This document shows, piece after piece, positions 41,220 to 50,326 of a stretch of 64,000 nt of DNA (positions are counted from its first letter, which is position 1; each line of letters begins with the position of its first letter). The stretch lies in the NCBI RefSeq assembly GCF_030818955.1, contig NZ_JAUTBF010000001.1, forward strand, positions 3,348,001 to 3,412,000. Reading direction: 5' to 3'. The notes beneath the pieces are model-generated. The model saw only the letters and a list, made by a program, of their open reading frames with translations. It made no database searches and was not told the DNA's origin. The translations under genes and the position numbers were made by a program. The DNA is from Microbacterium trichothecenolyticum (GTDB lineage Bacteria > Actinomycetota > Actinomycetes > Actinomycetales > Microbacteriaceae).

Positions 41220-42821
41220 ATAAAGCACACTTTCGCGGCATCCACCGCGGTCGTCGGACTCGTCCTGGGCGGTCTCGCCGCGGCATCCCCCGCCGTCGCC
41301 GCACCGCCCGAGAAACCCGGCCCTCCCGGGCATGCCGGTCCGCCCGCCCACGCCGGACCCGGCGCACGCGACCTCGAACGCTACGCCGCCGCCACCTGGG
41401 CCTCGCTCGCGGCGATGGCCCATGAGAACACCGGCCTGCCCGACGACAACATCGGCGGCGCGCTGGAGGAGTCCACGGCATCCGGATACACCTCGCCGAC
41501 CAACATCGGCGGGTACCTCTGGTCGACGGTGACAGCGCGCGACCTCGGCATCATCGACGCCGACGAGGCGCGCGAGCGCCTGACCGCCACGGTCTCCACG
41601 CTCGAGACGATGGAGCGCAACGATGCCAGCGGCATGTACTACAACTGGTATGCGCCCGACACCGGCGCGAAGCTCGAGATCTTCCCGACCTCGGGCGAGG
41701 TCATCCACCCGTTCCTCAGCACCGTCGACAACGGGTGGCTCGCGGCGGGGCTGCGGATCGTCCGCGAGGCCGAACCGACCCTCGCCGAGCGGGCCGACAC
41801 GCTCTACCGGTCGATGGACTTCTCGGCGTTCTTCGACGCGGCTGGTGCGGCGGGTCTTCCGGCCGGCACGAACCGCGGCGGCTTCTGGGAGGCCCCTCCC
41901 GGCGACGGCTGTGCGGTCGAGGCGCCGATGTACAACGGCAGCGGCGAGGCCGCGTTCTACACCTGCCACCATTACGACACGACCGTGAGCGAGAGCCGCA
42001 TCGCGACCTACCTCGGCATCTCGGAGGGGGCGATCCCGGCGACGGGGCTGTACGGCACCCACCGCACCATGCCCGCGGGCTGCGACTGGGCGTGGCAGGA
42101 GCAGCTGCCGACCGGCGAGACGCGCACCTACGACGGCGTCGACGTGTACGAGGGCGTGTATTCCTCCGACGGCATGTCGTTCGCGCCGAGCTGGGGCGGC
42201 AGCATGTTCGAGGCGCTCATGCCCGACCTGCTGATTCCCGAGAGCGAGTGGGGTCCGCGCTCGTGGGGCGTGAACCACCCGATCACGGTCGAGGTGCAGA
42301 AGAGGCACGGCCTGAAGGACGCCGGGTACGGCTTCTGGGGCTTCTCGCCCGCCAGCAACCCGTTCGGCGGATACGCCGAGTACGGCGTCGACGTCGCCGG
42401 CATCCGGTCCGACGGGTACACCTCGGATGCCGAGAAGACCGACGTCGACATCGACCGCCCGGGCTGCACCGAGGGGACGAACCCCGACCCGACGTTCGGC
42501 GACGGGGTCGTTACCCCGCACGCGGCGTTCCTCGCCCTGCCGTACGACCGCGCCGGCGTGCTGAAGAACCTGCGGGGCCTGGAGAAGAAGCTCGGCGCCT
42601 ACGGGCCCGGCGGGTTCTACGACGCCGTCGCGGTGAAGAGCGGCACGGTTGCGGAGCGTTACCTGTCGCTCGACCAGTCGATGATCATGGCCGCGATCGG
42701 CAACGCGCTGACCGGCGACTCGCTGAAGGACTACATGGTCGATGACAGGATGGAGCAGAACCTCCGGCCCGCCATCGAGCAGCAGGTCTTCGGCTCGTCA
42801 TGGGGCGATCGGCGTCCCTGA
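41220..42821 (+). CDS. Secreted glycosidase, PF10091 glucoamylase-like domain, ATA start
   Basis: 533 aa if translation begins at ATA 41220, which lies 8 nt after AGGAG (41207-41211) and opens a normal signal peptide (KHTFAASTAVVGLVLGGLAA, cleavage after AVA). No ATG, GTG or TTG occurs in frame until ATG 41415, which would delete the signal peptide and the start of the mature protein. The catalytic region has EVIHPFLSTVDNGWLAAGL, FAPSWGGSMFEALMPDLLIPE and GFWGFSPASNPFGGY, matching the PF10091 family that includes beta-1,2-glucanases. Either a rare ATA start or a mutated ATG. Confidence 0.8.
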   Translation: MKHTFAASTAVVGLVLGGLAAASPAVAAPPEKPGPPGHAGPPAHAGPGARDLERYAAATWASLAAMAHENTGLPDDNIGGALEESTASGYTSPTNIGGYLWSTVTARDLGIIDADEARERLTATVSTLETMERNDASGMYYNWYAPDTGAKLEIFPTSGEVIHPFLSTVDNGWLAAGLRIVREAEPTLAERADTLYRSMDFSAFFDAAGAAGLPAGTNRGGFWEAPPGDGCAVEAPMYNGSGEAAFYTCHHYDTTVSESRIATYLGISEGAIPATGLYGTHRTMPAGCDWAWQEQLPTGETRTYDGVDVYEGVYSSDGMSFAPSWGGSMFEALMPDLLIPESEWGPRSWGVNHPITVEVQKRHGLKDAGYGFWGFSPASNPFGGYAEYGVDVAGIRSDGYTSDAEKTDVDIDRPGCTEGTNPDPTFGDGVVTPHAAFLALPYDRAGVLKNLRGLEKKLGAYGPGGFYDAVAVKSGTVAERYLSLDQSMIMAAIGNALTGDSLKDYMVDDRMEQNLRPAIEQQVFGSSWGDRRP

Positions 42822-42891
42822 CGGCTCGACCGCTCGATGCCCGGTGCCTCGCGGGGGTGCCGGGCATCGACGTGTTCGGACGGGGGAGAGG

Positions 42892-43503
42892 ATGCCGATG
42901 ACCGACGCACCCGCGCAGCGCGCGCGTCGCGGCAGCTACGCCAAGGGGCAGCAGACCCGCCAGCGCATCGTCGACGAGGCGGTCGTGGTGTTCGGACGCT
43001 CCGGCGTCACGGCGGGGTCGCTTCGCGAGGTCGCCGCCCGCGTCGGTCTCACGCCCGCCGGCCTCCTGCACCACTTCGCGTCGAAGGAGGAGCTGTTCGC
43101 CGAGGTGCTGCGCCAGCGCGACGAGCGCGTGCGTGCGGCGGCGGGTGATCCGCACGAGCACACGCTCGTCGAGCAGATGAAGAAGGTCGTCGCCCACAAC
43201 GCCACGACCCGCGGCCTCACCTCGCTCTACAGCCTGGTCGTCGCGGAGGCCGGCGACCCCGCGCACCCCTCGCACGACGCTTTCGCGGACCGGTATCGCC
43301 AGAGCGCCGCGACGGCCGCCGACCTGCTCCGCGCCGGACAGGCCGCGGGCGAGGTGCGCGCCGACGTCGATCCCGAGCGGGCCGCGAGGCTCCTCAGCGC
43401 CGTGATGGACGGCCTGCAGCAGCAGTGGCTCCTCGACGAGACGGTCGATATGCCCGCGCTCTTCGCGGAGTTCGTGCGGGGGTATCTGCAGCCTCCGGCC
43501 TGA
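42892..43503 (+). CDS. TetR family transcriptional regulator
   Basis: 203 aa from ATG 42892; ATG 42898 has slightly better spacing from GGGAGAGG and could be the real start. N-terminal helix-turn-helix RQRIVDEAVVVFGRSGVTAGSLREVAARVGLTPAGLLHHFASKEEL, C-terminal ligand domain ending QQWLLDETVDMPALFAEFV. Lies 70 bp after the glycosidase gene on the same strand and probably regulates it or the nearby glycan genes. Confidence 0.88.
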   Translation: MPMTDAPAQRARRGSYAKGQQTRQRIVDEAVVVFGRSGVTAGSLREVAARVGLTPAGLLHHFASKEELFAEVLRQRDERVRAAAGDPHEHTLVEQMKKVVAHNATTRGLTSLYSLVVAEAGDPAHPSHDAFADRYRQSAATAADLLRAGQAAGEVRADVDPERAARLLSAVMDGLQQQWLLDETVDMPALFAEFVRGYLQPPA

Positions 43504-43543
43504 GTTCCGGCATCCGTCCGTCGACGTGAGGTCGCGCTGTGAA

Positions 43544-43625
43544 GCCGTCCTGCGGAGGTGGGGTCGTGATACCGGTGTCGCTGGGGCGGAGACGGGGGTG
43601 TGGGCCTCGGGGTCCGCGGGACGGC
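43544..43625. repeat. 82-bp palindromic element, copy F
   Basis: Outer arms GCCGTCCTGCGGAG (43544-43557) and TCCGCGGGACGGC (43613-43625) pair with one mismatch. Inner part is diverged (TACCGG, GGGTGTG). Located between the convergent ends of the TetR and DUF559 genes. The rest of that 266-bp gap (to 43769) is GC-rich sequence with no gene. Confidence 0.75.
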
Positions 43626-43769
43626 GGTGCGTGTGCGGGGCGGCGGTGTGTTCTCGGGGCCAGGGGTGTGGCATCTGTGTGCGGGGTGCCGGGTGGGGGC
43701 CGTCGTGCGGACGTGAACGTTGCAACGGGGGCCTCGGGCAGCGGTTCGGCGCCCGGTCCCGGCAGGGGA

Positions 43770-44624
43770 TCAGCGCCGGTGAATGCCCCGCTCGACGTGC
43801 GCGCCGATCGCGCGCTCGACCGTCTCCCAGTCGTGCACGACCAGCGCGTAGTCGAATCGGAGGGTGACGAAGCCTTGCGCCGCGGCCCGCGCGTCGCGAA
43901 GCAGGTCACGGTGCCGGTGCTCCGCGCTCCTATGGTTCTCGACGCCGTCGACCTCGACGATCAGAGCGTCGCCGATGAGGAGGTCAACTCGGCCCACCGT
44001 GTCGATCCGAACCTGCGTGCGCACGGTCAGGTCGAGATGGCGCAACCGCCATCGCACGAGAGACTCCAGCCCGCTCTCGGCGTCGCGCCGCGCGAGAGCG
44101 ATCGCCTCGCGAGCGAGAGGTGACGTGTTCTTCGCGAGCCAGTCCAGACCCGACCGACCGATCTTGCGTGCGTGGAGGGCGGACTCCAGGGCCACGAAGA
44201 ATTCCTCAACGCCGCGACAGAAGAAAATCTGTCGCAGGATGCCGCGGATCGTGGCGAGGCGGAACCTGTTGCGCTCCTCGTGGTCCCAGTGCTCGACGCA
44301 CACGCACCCGTCGTGCGGGTGTCCGTGCCCGTGCGGCCGCAGAGCGATGTGGAGGGGATCCGTCGGCGACAGGACCCAGAGTCCGACGTGCCGGGCGGCG
44401 CTGACGCAGGCGAGCGCTCCGCCATGCAGGGCCGCGCTCCGACGCGGCTCGCACGTCTCGGCATCCGCATACACCCCTCGCCGAAGGCGGACGAACGATC
44501 CGTTGCCGACCGCGCGGTCGATGTCGTGCCGACGGAACCCGGCCTCGAGGAGGTCGAGCCGTCGATGGATTCCGTCGGCTGGTGTGCACACGCCCTCATG
44601 ATCGTCATCGGCGACGCGCCGCAT
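43770..44624 (-). CDS. DUF559 domain protein with AbiEi-like N-terminus
   Basis: 284 aa from ATG 44624. The N-terminal part (HDIDRAVGNGSFVRLRRGVYAD) resembles the winged helix of AbiEi-type antitoxins; the C-terminal part is a Vsr/endonuclease-like DUF559 fold (VDLLIGDALIVEVDGVENH ... RHRDLLRDARAAAQGFVTLRFDY) with the D-x(n)-E-V-D core. Very common in actinobacteria, function unproven. The frame is open upstream to 45092, but that part is translated tandem-repeat DNA. No toxin partner is adjacent. Confidence 0.75.
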   Translation of the reverse strand: MRRVADDDHEGVCTPADGIHRRLDLLEAGFRRHDIDRAVGNGSFVRLRRGVYADAETCEPRRSAALHGGALACVSAARHVGLWVLSPTDPLHIALRPHGHGHPHDGCVCVEHWDHEERNRFRLATIRGILRQIFFCRGVEEFFVALESALHARKIGRSGLDWLAKNTSPLAREAIALARRDAESGLESLVRWRLRHLDLTVRTQVRIDTVGRVDLLIGDALIVEVDGVENHRSAEHRHRDLLRDARAAAQGFVTLRFDYALVVHDWETVERAIGAHVERGIHRR

Positions 44625-44700
44625 GCCCCGATTCGGACGATCTGTGGATGCCGACGGCATCCGGTGATCAGGGGAGGAGGAGTGCCGGATGCCATTCCCC

Positions 44701-44927
44701 GGCCGTCCTGCGGAGTCCGGTGAGCGGTGGTTCTGTGGCCGTCTGTCGTCCTGCGGACTTCGGTGCTGAGACCCCGGCCGTCCTGCGGAGTCTGATGGGC
44801 GGTGGTTCTGTGGCCGTCTGCCGTCCCGCGGACCTCGGCGCCGAGACCCCGTGCCGTCCTGCGGAGTCTGATGGGCGGTGGTTCTGTGGCCGTCTGCCGT
44901 CCCGCGGACCTCGGCGCCGAGACCCCG
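44701..44927. repeat. Tandem repeat, three units of 75-76 bp
   Basis: Units start at 44701, 44776 and 44852; the last two are almost identical. Each opens with GCCGTCCTGCGGAGT, the outer-arm word of the 82-bp palindromic family, in the same orientation. Fills the upstream half of the 622-bp gap between the divergent DUF559 and sugar-ABC genes; no credible gene is seen in that gap. Confidence 0.8.
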
Positions 44928-44963
44928 GTCGCGGCGGTGAATTCGGCAGGAAAGGTGGGCCAT

Positions 44964-45135
44964 CTCCGCAGGACGGCGGTGGGGCACGAGGGACGGTCGG
45001 CGGGCTGTGGCGGGACTCCGCAGGATGGCGGTGGGGGCGCGAGGGACGGTCGGCGGGCTGTGGCGGGACTCCGCAGGACGGCAGTGGGGCACGAGGGTCG
45101 ATCAACGGACGAGGGAGAGAACTCCGCAGGACGGC
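44964..45135. repeat. Tandem repeat, three units of 52-53 bp, inverted arm word
   Basis: CTCCGCAGGAyGGC, the complement of the word in the preceding array, starts at 44964, 45016, 45069 and 45122, with the units between repeating CGAGGGACGGTCGGCGGGCT. The two arrays together make a large inverted structure built from the arms of the 82-bp element. Confidence 0.8.
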
Positions 45136-45159
45136 GGGAACGACGGCGGCGGGAATGGG

Positions 45160-45187
45160 TTGCGGGGCAAAGGTTATGCGCTTAAAC
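45160..45187 (+). promoter_or_regulatory. Putative promoter and LacI-type operator of the sugar ABC operon
   Basis: TTGCGG (45160-45165), 16-bp spacer, TTAAAC (45182-45187). The imperfect palindrome TTATGCGCTTAA (45174-45185) with central GCGC overlaps the -10 box. The LacI regulator at the end of the operon is the obvious candidate to bind it. Confidence 0.5.
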
Positions 45188-45246
45188 TCGGCCACGACGT
45201 GCAGACGTGCACCCGACGACGGGTGCCAGGTTCGAGGAGGAACACC

Positions 45247-46509
45247 ATGAGAATCACCCGATGGAGCGCCGTGGCCGTTGTCGCCGCGGCGGCGATCGCT
45301 TTGACCGGCTGCGGCCGCACCTCCGACACCGGTTCCGGTGCCGCCGAGGCGAGCACGATCGGCGACGCGAAGGCCGAGGGCACGCTCACGATGTGGGCGA
45401 TGGGCGCCGAGGGCGAGGCGCTGCCCGAGTTCGTGAAGCAGTTCGAAGAGGCCAACCCCGGCGTCACCGTCGAGGTCACGCCCGTGCCCTGGGATGCCGC
45501 GTACAGCAAGTTCCAGACGGCGATCGCCGGCGGCAACACCCCCGACCTCGCCATGGTCGGCTCGACGTGGATGGCTGACTTCGGTGACGCGCTGCAGACC
45601 GTGCCCATCGACCTCTCGACCGACGGCATCTTCCCCGGCGCGATCGACTCCACGATGATCGACGACCGTGCGACCGGCGTGCCCTGGTACGTCGACACCC
45701 GCGTGCTGTACTACCGCACCGACATCGCGGCCCAGGCCGGATGGACCACGGCGCCCGCCACCTGGGACGACCTGAAGCAGATGGCGGCCGACATGCAGGC
45801 CAAGGGCGGTGCCGACTACGGCATCCGCTTCCCCGCCGGCAACGACTCGTTCCAGGGCAACCTGTGGATGCCGTGGTCCAACGGTGCCGAGCTCGAGAAC
45901 GGTTCGGAGTGGACCTTGGACACCCCCGAGACCGCCGAGGCGTTCGACTACTACCAGAGCTTCTACACCGACGGCATCGCCAACCCGGCCGCCGACCGCT
46001 CGGCGGGGGCCCAGGAGGCGGACTTCGTCTCGGGCGCGACCCCGATGCTCATCGACGGCCCCTTCCTCATCGGACAGCTCGAGGAGCTCGGCGGCGCCGG
46101 CTTCAGCGACAAGTTCACCACCGCGGTGCTGCCGACGAAGGAGTCGTCGACCTCCTTCAGTGGTGGCGCGAACCTCGCCGTGTTCGACAACTCGAAGAAC
46201 GCGACCAGCGCGTGGAAGCTCGTGCAGTGGCTCACCCAGCCCGACACGCAGGCCGCCTGGTACGCCGCGACCGGCGACCTCCCTGCCGTCCAGGATGCCT
46301 GGAAGGACGACGCCCTCGCCTCGTCGCCCACCCTCGCCGCCTTCGGCACGCAGCTCGAGACCGCCAAGTCGGTGCCCGCCGTCACGACGTGGGTGCAGGT
46401 GGCCGCGGCCGGTGACGCGATGCTCGAGAAGATCCGTCTGGGCCAGCAGTCGCCCGCCGACGGTCTGAAGGAGCTCCAGGCCACCGCCGACCAGCTGGGC
46501 CTGGGCTGA
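45247..46509 (+). CDS. Sugar ABC transporter substrate-binding lipoprotein
   Basis: 420 aa from ATG 45247 behind GAGGAGGAACACC. Signal peptide with lipobox LTGC near residues 20-23, so the protein is membrane-anchored outside the cell. Family 1 extracellular solute-binding fold: GTLTMWAMGAEGEALPEFVKQFEEANPGV, PVPWDAAYSKFQTAIAGGNTPDLAMVGSTW, GVPWYVDTRVLYYRTD. Binds an oligosaccharide for the permeases encoded next. First gene of the unit; the upstream frame runs through repeat DNA and is not coding. Confidence 0.92.
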   Translation: MRITRWSAVAVVAAAAIALTGCGRTSDTGSGAAEASTIGDAKAEGTLTMWAMGAEGEALPEFVKQFEEANPGVTVEVTPVPWDAAYSKFQTAIAGGNTPDLAMVGSTWMADFGDALQTVPIDLSTDGIFPGAIDSTMIDDRATGVPWYVDTRVLYYRTDIAAQAGWTTAPATWDDLKQMAADMQAKGGADYGIRFPAGNDSFQGNLWMPWSNGAELENGSEWTLDTPETAEAFDYYQSFYTDGIANPAADRSAGAQEADFVSGATPMLIDGPFLIGQLEELGGAGFSDKFTTAVLPTKESSTSFSGGANLAVFDNSKNATSAWKLVQWLTQPDTQAAWYAATGDLPAVQDAWKDDALASSPTLAAFGTQLETAKSVPAVTTWVQVAAAGDAMLEKIRLGQQSPADGLKELQATADQLGLG

Positions 46510-46513
46510 GATC

Positions 46514-47461
46514 ATGACGCAAGCAGTCGTGGGCGCGACCGGGCGGGCTCCGGCCCCCGGTCGCGCCCGCGCCGGCGGGGGATCGAGCCGCCGCCGGCGC
46601 CAGGGATGGGTCGCGTGGGGCTTCGCCCTGCCGTTCGTCGCGGTCTTCGCGATCTTCATGGTCGTGCCGATCGTGGGCTCGTTCGCGATGTCGTTCACCG
46701 ATTTCACGGCGCGCGACATCCGCTCGCCGTTCTCGGTGAACTTCGTCGGGCTCGAGCAGTACGCCGGGGTGCTGGGCGACCCCGTCTTCCTCACCTCGTT
46801 GGGCGTGACCGCGACGTTCGTCGTGGTCGGCATCCCGGTCACCATGGCGCTCGCCCTGGCCCTCGCCCTCGCCCTCAACGCGAGCAAGGGGCGCATCGTC
46901 TCGGTGCTCCGCGTGGGCTTCTACGCCCCGGTCGTGACGAGCATCGTCGCGGTCGCGGTGGTGTGGCGCTACATCCTCCAGCCGGAGGGCCTGCTCAACT
47001 CCGCGCTCGCGATCATCGGCATCCAGGGTCCGGACTGGCTCAACGACACCCGGACCGCGCTGCCGTCGCTCATCGCCATGGCGGTGTGGCGCAACGTCGG
47101 CACGCTCATGGTGATCTTCCTCGCCGGGCTCCAGGCCATTCCCACCGACGTGAAGGAAGCCGCCCTCATGGACGGCGCCTCGTCGTGGCGGCGTCTGACC
47201 TCGGTCACCCTGCCGCTGCTGCGCCCCACGTTGCTGCTGGGCGCGGTGCTCATCTCGGTCGGGTTCCTGCAGTTCTTCGAGGAAGCCTTCGTGATGACCC
47301 AGGGCGGCCCGCTCAACTCCACCCTCTCGGTGGCGTATTACACGTTCAAGCAGTTCGGCTTCGGGCAGTACGGCACGGCCTCGGCCGCGAGCTACCTGCT
47401 GTTCCTCGCGATCGCGCTGCTCAGCCTGGTGCAGTTCCGCGTGCTGCGCTCGAAGGATTGA
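46514..47461 (+). CDS. Sugar ABC transporter permease, MalF-type
   Basis: 315 aa, six predicted membrane helices after a basic N-terminus. The cytoplasmic coupling motif EAALMDGASSWRRLTSVTLPLLRP (EAA loop) is near residue 220. Pairs with the next permease. No ATPase is encoded in the operon, so the shared MsiK-type ATPase encoded elsewhere probably energises it, as is usual for actinobacterial CUT1 importers. Confidence 0.92.
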   Translation: MTQAVVGATGRAPAPGRARAGGGSSRRRRQGWVAWGFALPFVAVFAIFMVVPIVGSFAMSFTDFTARDIRSPFSVNFVGLEQYAGVLGDPVFLTSLGVTATFVVVGIPVTMALALALALALNASKGRIVSVLRVGFYAPVVTSIVAVAVVWRYILQPEGLLNSALAIIGIQGPDWLNDTRTALPSLIAMAVWRNVGTLMVIFLAGLQAIPTDVKEAALMDGASSWRRLTSVTLPLLRPTLLLGAVLISVGFLQFFEEAFVMTQGGPLNSTLSVAYYTFKQFGFGQYGTASAASYLLFLAIALLSLVQFRVLRSKD

Positions 47462-47472
47462 GGGAGGATGCC

Positions 47473-48372
47473 ATGACACTCACGTCACCCGCGGCTCCGG
47501 CCGTCGCCGCCGAGACCGTCGAGCCGCCGCGCCGTCGCCGCCGCTCCGAGAACCGGCTCACCCCCGGCCGCGCCCTGACCTACACGATCCTCGTCGTCGG
47601 CGTCATCGTCTGGATCCTGCCCTTCGCATGGATGCTGCTGGGCTCGGTCAAGACGCAACGCGAGATCCTGCAGCGCCCGCCGACGTGGTGGCCGCAGGAG
47701 TTCACCTGGGAGAACTTCGGCGCCTGGTTCGGGCAGCTGAACTTCGGCCAGTTCTTCGGCAACAGCATCGTCGTGGCCCTGTTCACCGTCCTCGGCAACC
47801 TCGTGTTCTGCTCGATGGTCGGCTACGCGCTGGCGAAGATGGACTTCCCCGGCAAGAAGGCGCTGTTCCTCGTCGTGATGGTGACGCTCATGGTCCCCGG
47901 CGTCGTCACCTTCGTGCCGCTGTTCGTGATGGTCTCCTCGCTCGGTCTCGTCGACACCTACGCGGCGCTGATCCTGCCGTTCGTCACGACCCCGCTCGGC
48001 GTCTTCCTCATGCGGCAGTTCATGCTCGGCATCCCGGATCCGCTGCTCGAGGCCGCGCGCATCGACGGCGCCGGGGAGCTGCGGATCTTCGCCCGGATCG
48101 TCATGCCGCTGTGCGGACCGCCGCTGGCGACCCTCGGCATTTTGACCTTCCTCGCCTCGTGGAACAACTTCCTCTGGCCGCTCGTGGCGGCGCAGACCGA
48201 GGCGAAGTACACCCTGCCGGTCGCGCTGTCGCTGTACTCGACGGGCCAGAACGCCACGGATTACGGCCTGTTGCTGGCCGGTTCCGTCCTCGTCATCGCG
48301 CCCATCATCCTGCTGTTCGTCTTCTTGCAGCGCTACTTCATCCAGGGCATCGCCTCGACCGGCCTGAAGTGA
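47473..48372 (+). CDS. Sugar ABC transporter permease, MalG-type
   Basis: 299 aa from ATG 47473. Six membrane helices; the EAA loop is EAARIDGAGELRIFARIVMPLCGP near 195, and the C-terminus FIQGIASTGLK is typical of MalG/LacG proteins. Eleven bp after the MalF-type gene. Confidence 0.92.
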   Translation: MTLTSPAAPAVAAETVEPPRRRRRSENRLTPGRALTYTILVVGVIVWILPFAWMLLGSVKTQREILQRPPTWWPQEFTWENFGAWFGQLNFGQFFGNSIVVALFTVLGNLVFCSMVGYALAKMDFPGKKALFLVVMVTLMVPGVVTFVPLFVMVSSLGLVDTYAALILPFVTTPLGVFLMRQFMLGIPDPLLEAARIDGAGELRIFARIVMPLCGPPLATLGILTFLASWNNFLWPLVAAQTEAKYTLPVALSLYSTGQNATDYGLLLAGSVLVIAPIILLFVFLQRYFIQGIASTGLK

Positions 48373-48458
48373 GGTGTCGGGGTGGGTCCGCGCCCACCCC
48401 GCCTCCGCCCCTCTGAGCTCCCGCCCGTCCGCAGACCGGCGGACCCGAAAGGACCCCC

Positions 48459-50318
48459 ATGACCTCCGCGAGCTTCCTCACCGCCCCCGACGGCACGCGC
48501 TTCCGCGACCTCAACGGCAACGGCGTGATGGACCCGTACGAGAACCCCACCCTCAGTGTCGACGAGCGCACCGACGACCTCGTCGCGCGGCTCAGCCTCG
48601 AGGAGAAGTGCGGTCTGATGTTCCAGACCGTGATCGAGGTCGGCGACGACGGCGAGGTGCTCGAGGCGCCCGGCAGGATCTCCAAGTCGCCCACGACGAC
48701 CGTGGTCGTGCACAAGAACATGAACCACTTCAACGTGCACGCGATCCGCACCGCCCGCCAGGCGGCGACCTGGAACAACAACCTGCAGGCGCTCGCCGAG
48801 GCGACGCCGCACGGCATCCCGGTCACCATCAGCACCGATCCGCGTCACGCGTTCGTCGAGAACACCGGTGTGGCCTTCTCGGCCGGGCCCTTCTCGCAGT
48901 GGCCCGAGGGGCTGGGGCTCGCGGCCCTCGACGACGTCGACACCGTGCGCGAGTTCGCCGAGGTCGCGCGCCGCGAGTACGTCGCCGTCGGCATCCGGGC
49001 AGCGCTGCACCCGCAGATCGACCTCGCCACCGAGCCGCGCTGGGGGCGGCAGGCCCAGACGCTGGGTCAGGATGCCGAGCGGGTCACCGCCTTCACCGCC
49101 GCCTACCTGCAGGGCTTCCAGGGCGACGAGCTCGGACCGGACAGCGTGGCATGCACGACCAAGCACTTCCCGGGCGGCGGTCCGCAGCAGGGCGGCGAGG
49201 ACGCGCACTTCCCGTACGGCCGCGAGCAGGTGTACCCCGGCGGCATGTTCGACTACCACCTCGAGCCGTTCCGCGAGGCGATCCGCCGCGGCACCGCCGC
49301 GATGATGCCGTACTACGGGATGCCGGTGGGCCTCGAGGTCGGCGGCGAACGGATCGAAGAGGTCGGCTTCGGCTACAACCGTCAGATCGTCACGGGGCTG
49401 CTGCGCGAGAAGCTCGGCTACGACGGTGTCGTGGTCACCGACTGGGAGCTCGTCAACGACAACCACGTCGGCGACCAGGTGCTGCCCGCGCGCGCCTGGG
49501 GCGTCGAGCACCTCACCGCGGTCGAGCGCATGGAGAAGATCCTGGATGCCGGCAGCGACCAATTCGGCGGGGAGGAGTGCGTCGACATGCTCATCGACCT
49601 CGTCCGCTCGGGCCGGGTGTCCGAGGAGCGCATCGACGCCTCCGTCCGGCGTCTGCTGCGGGTGAAGTTCCAGCTCGGGCTGTTCGACGACCCGTACGTC
49701 GACGTCGACGAGGCCGAGCGCATCGTCGGCAACGCCGAGTTCCGCGCCCTGGGGGAGCGGGCGCAGGCGCGTTCGCTGACCGTGCTCGTGAACGAGGGGT
49801 CCATCCTTCCCCTGCGGCCGGTCGACGCCGTCTACGTCGAGGGCTTCCGCCCCGACGACGTCGCCGAGCTCGGCCGTGTCGTCACCGACCCCGCCGAGGC
49901 CGACCTTGCGATCGTGCGCATCGGCGCCCCGTTCGATCCGCGCGACGACCTCTTCCTCGAGGCGTGGTTCCACCAGGGTTCGCTGGAGTTCGCGCCGGGG
50001 CTGGTGTACCGCCTGAACCAGATCGCGGCATCCTGCCCGCTCGTGATCGTGGTGAACCTCGATCGCCCCGCGATCCTCACCCCGTTCGTCGGTCACGCCG
50101 CGGCGATCGTCGCCGACTACGGCAGCTCCGCGGCCGCCGTGCTCGACGCGCTGACCGGCCGGGTCGCGCCGCGCGGACGCCTGCCGATCGAGATCCCCCG
50201 GTCGATGGATGCCGTGCGATCCTCGCGCGAGGATGTACCGTCGGACACCGGTGACCCGATCTTCCCCGTGCACCACGGGCTGGAGCTGGTGGAGCCGGCT
50301 GTGCTGCAGAGGGGATAG
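48459..50318 (+). CDS. Glycoside hydrolase family 3 beta-glucosidase-like enzyme
   Basis: 619 aa, no signal peptide, so cytoplasmic. N-terminal TIM barrel: LSLEEKCGLMFQT near 45, GIPVTISTDPRHAF near 120, TKHFPGGGPQQGGEDAHF near 235 and the nucleophile region GYDGVVVTDWELVND near 322 (catalytic Asp in TDW). C-terminal alpha/beta sandwich with LVNEGSILPLRP near 445 is shortened and lacks an Fn3 domain. Probably hydrolyses the oligosaccharide imported by the preceding ABC system from its non-reducing end. Confidence 0.92.
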   Translation: MTSASFLTAPDGTRFRDLNGNGVMDPYENPTLSVDERTDDLVARLSLEEKCGLMFQTVIEVGDDGEVLEAPGRISKSPTTTVVVHKNMNHFNVHAIRTARQAATWNNNLQALAEATPHGIPVTISTDPRHAFVENTGVAFSAGPFSQWPEGLGLAALDDVDTVREFAEVARREYVAVGIRAALHPQIDLATEPRWGRQAQTLGQDAERVTAFTAAYLQGFQGDELGPDSVACTTKHFPGGGPQQGGEDAHFPYGREQVYPGGMFDYHLEPFREAIRRGTAAMMPYYGMPVGLEVGGERIEEVGFGYNRQIVTGLLREKLGYDGVVVTDWELVNDNHVGDQVLPARAWGVEHLTAVERMEKILDAGSDQFGGEECVDMLIDLVRSGRVSEERIDASVRRLLRVKFQLGLFDDPYVDVDEAERIVGNAEFRALGERAQARSLTVLVNEGSILPLRPVDAVYVEGFRPDDVAELGRVVTDPAEADLAIVRIGAPFDPRDDLFLEAWFHQGSLEFAPGLVYRLNQIAASCPLVIVVNLDRPAILTPFVGHAAAIVADYGSSAAAVLDALTGRVAPRGRLPIEIPRSMDAVRSSREDVPSDTGDPIFPVHHGLELVEPAVLQRG

Positions 50319-50326
50319 GGACGCGG

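Noticed and set aside
41204..41300. ATG at 41204 as start of the glycosidase
   Set aside because: It is in another frame (MRRARHKAHF...) and does not join the enzyme; it overlaps the ribosome-binding site.
43770..44624. DUF559/AbiEi-like gene as half of a toxin-antitoxin or abortive infection pair
   Set aside because: No AbiEii nucleotidyltransferase or other toxin lies next to it; TetR and sugar-ABC genes flank it.
44701..45135. Possible CRISPR array
   Set aside because: Units are contiguous tandem repeats without unique spacers, and no cas genes are present.
44625..45246. Several overlapping open frames in the 622-bp gap, including N-terminal extensions of the DUF559 and sugar-binding genes
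   Set aside because: They are translations of tandem repeats (repeated blocks such as RRTAGVSAP); the real starts have better context at 44624 and 45247.
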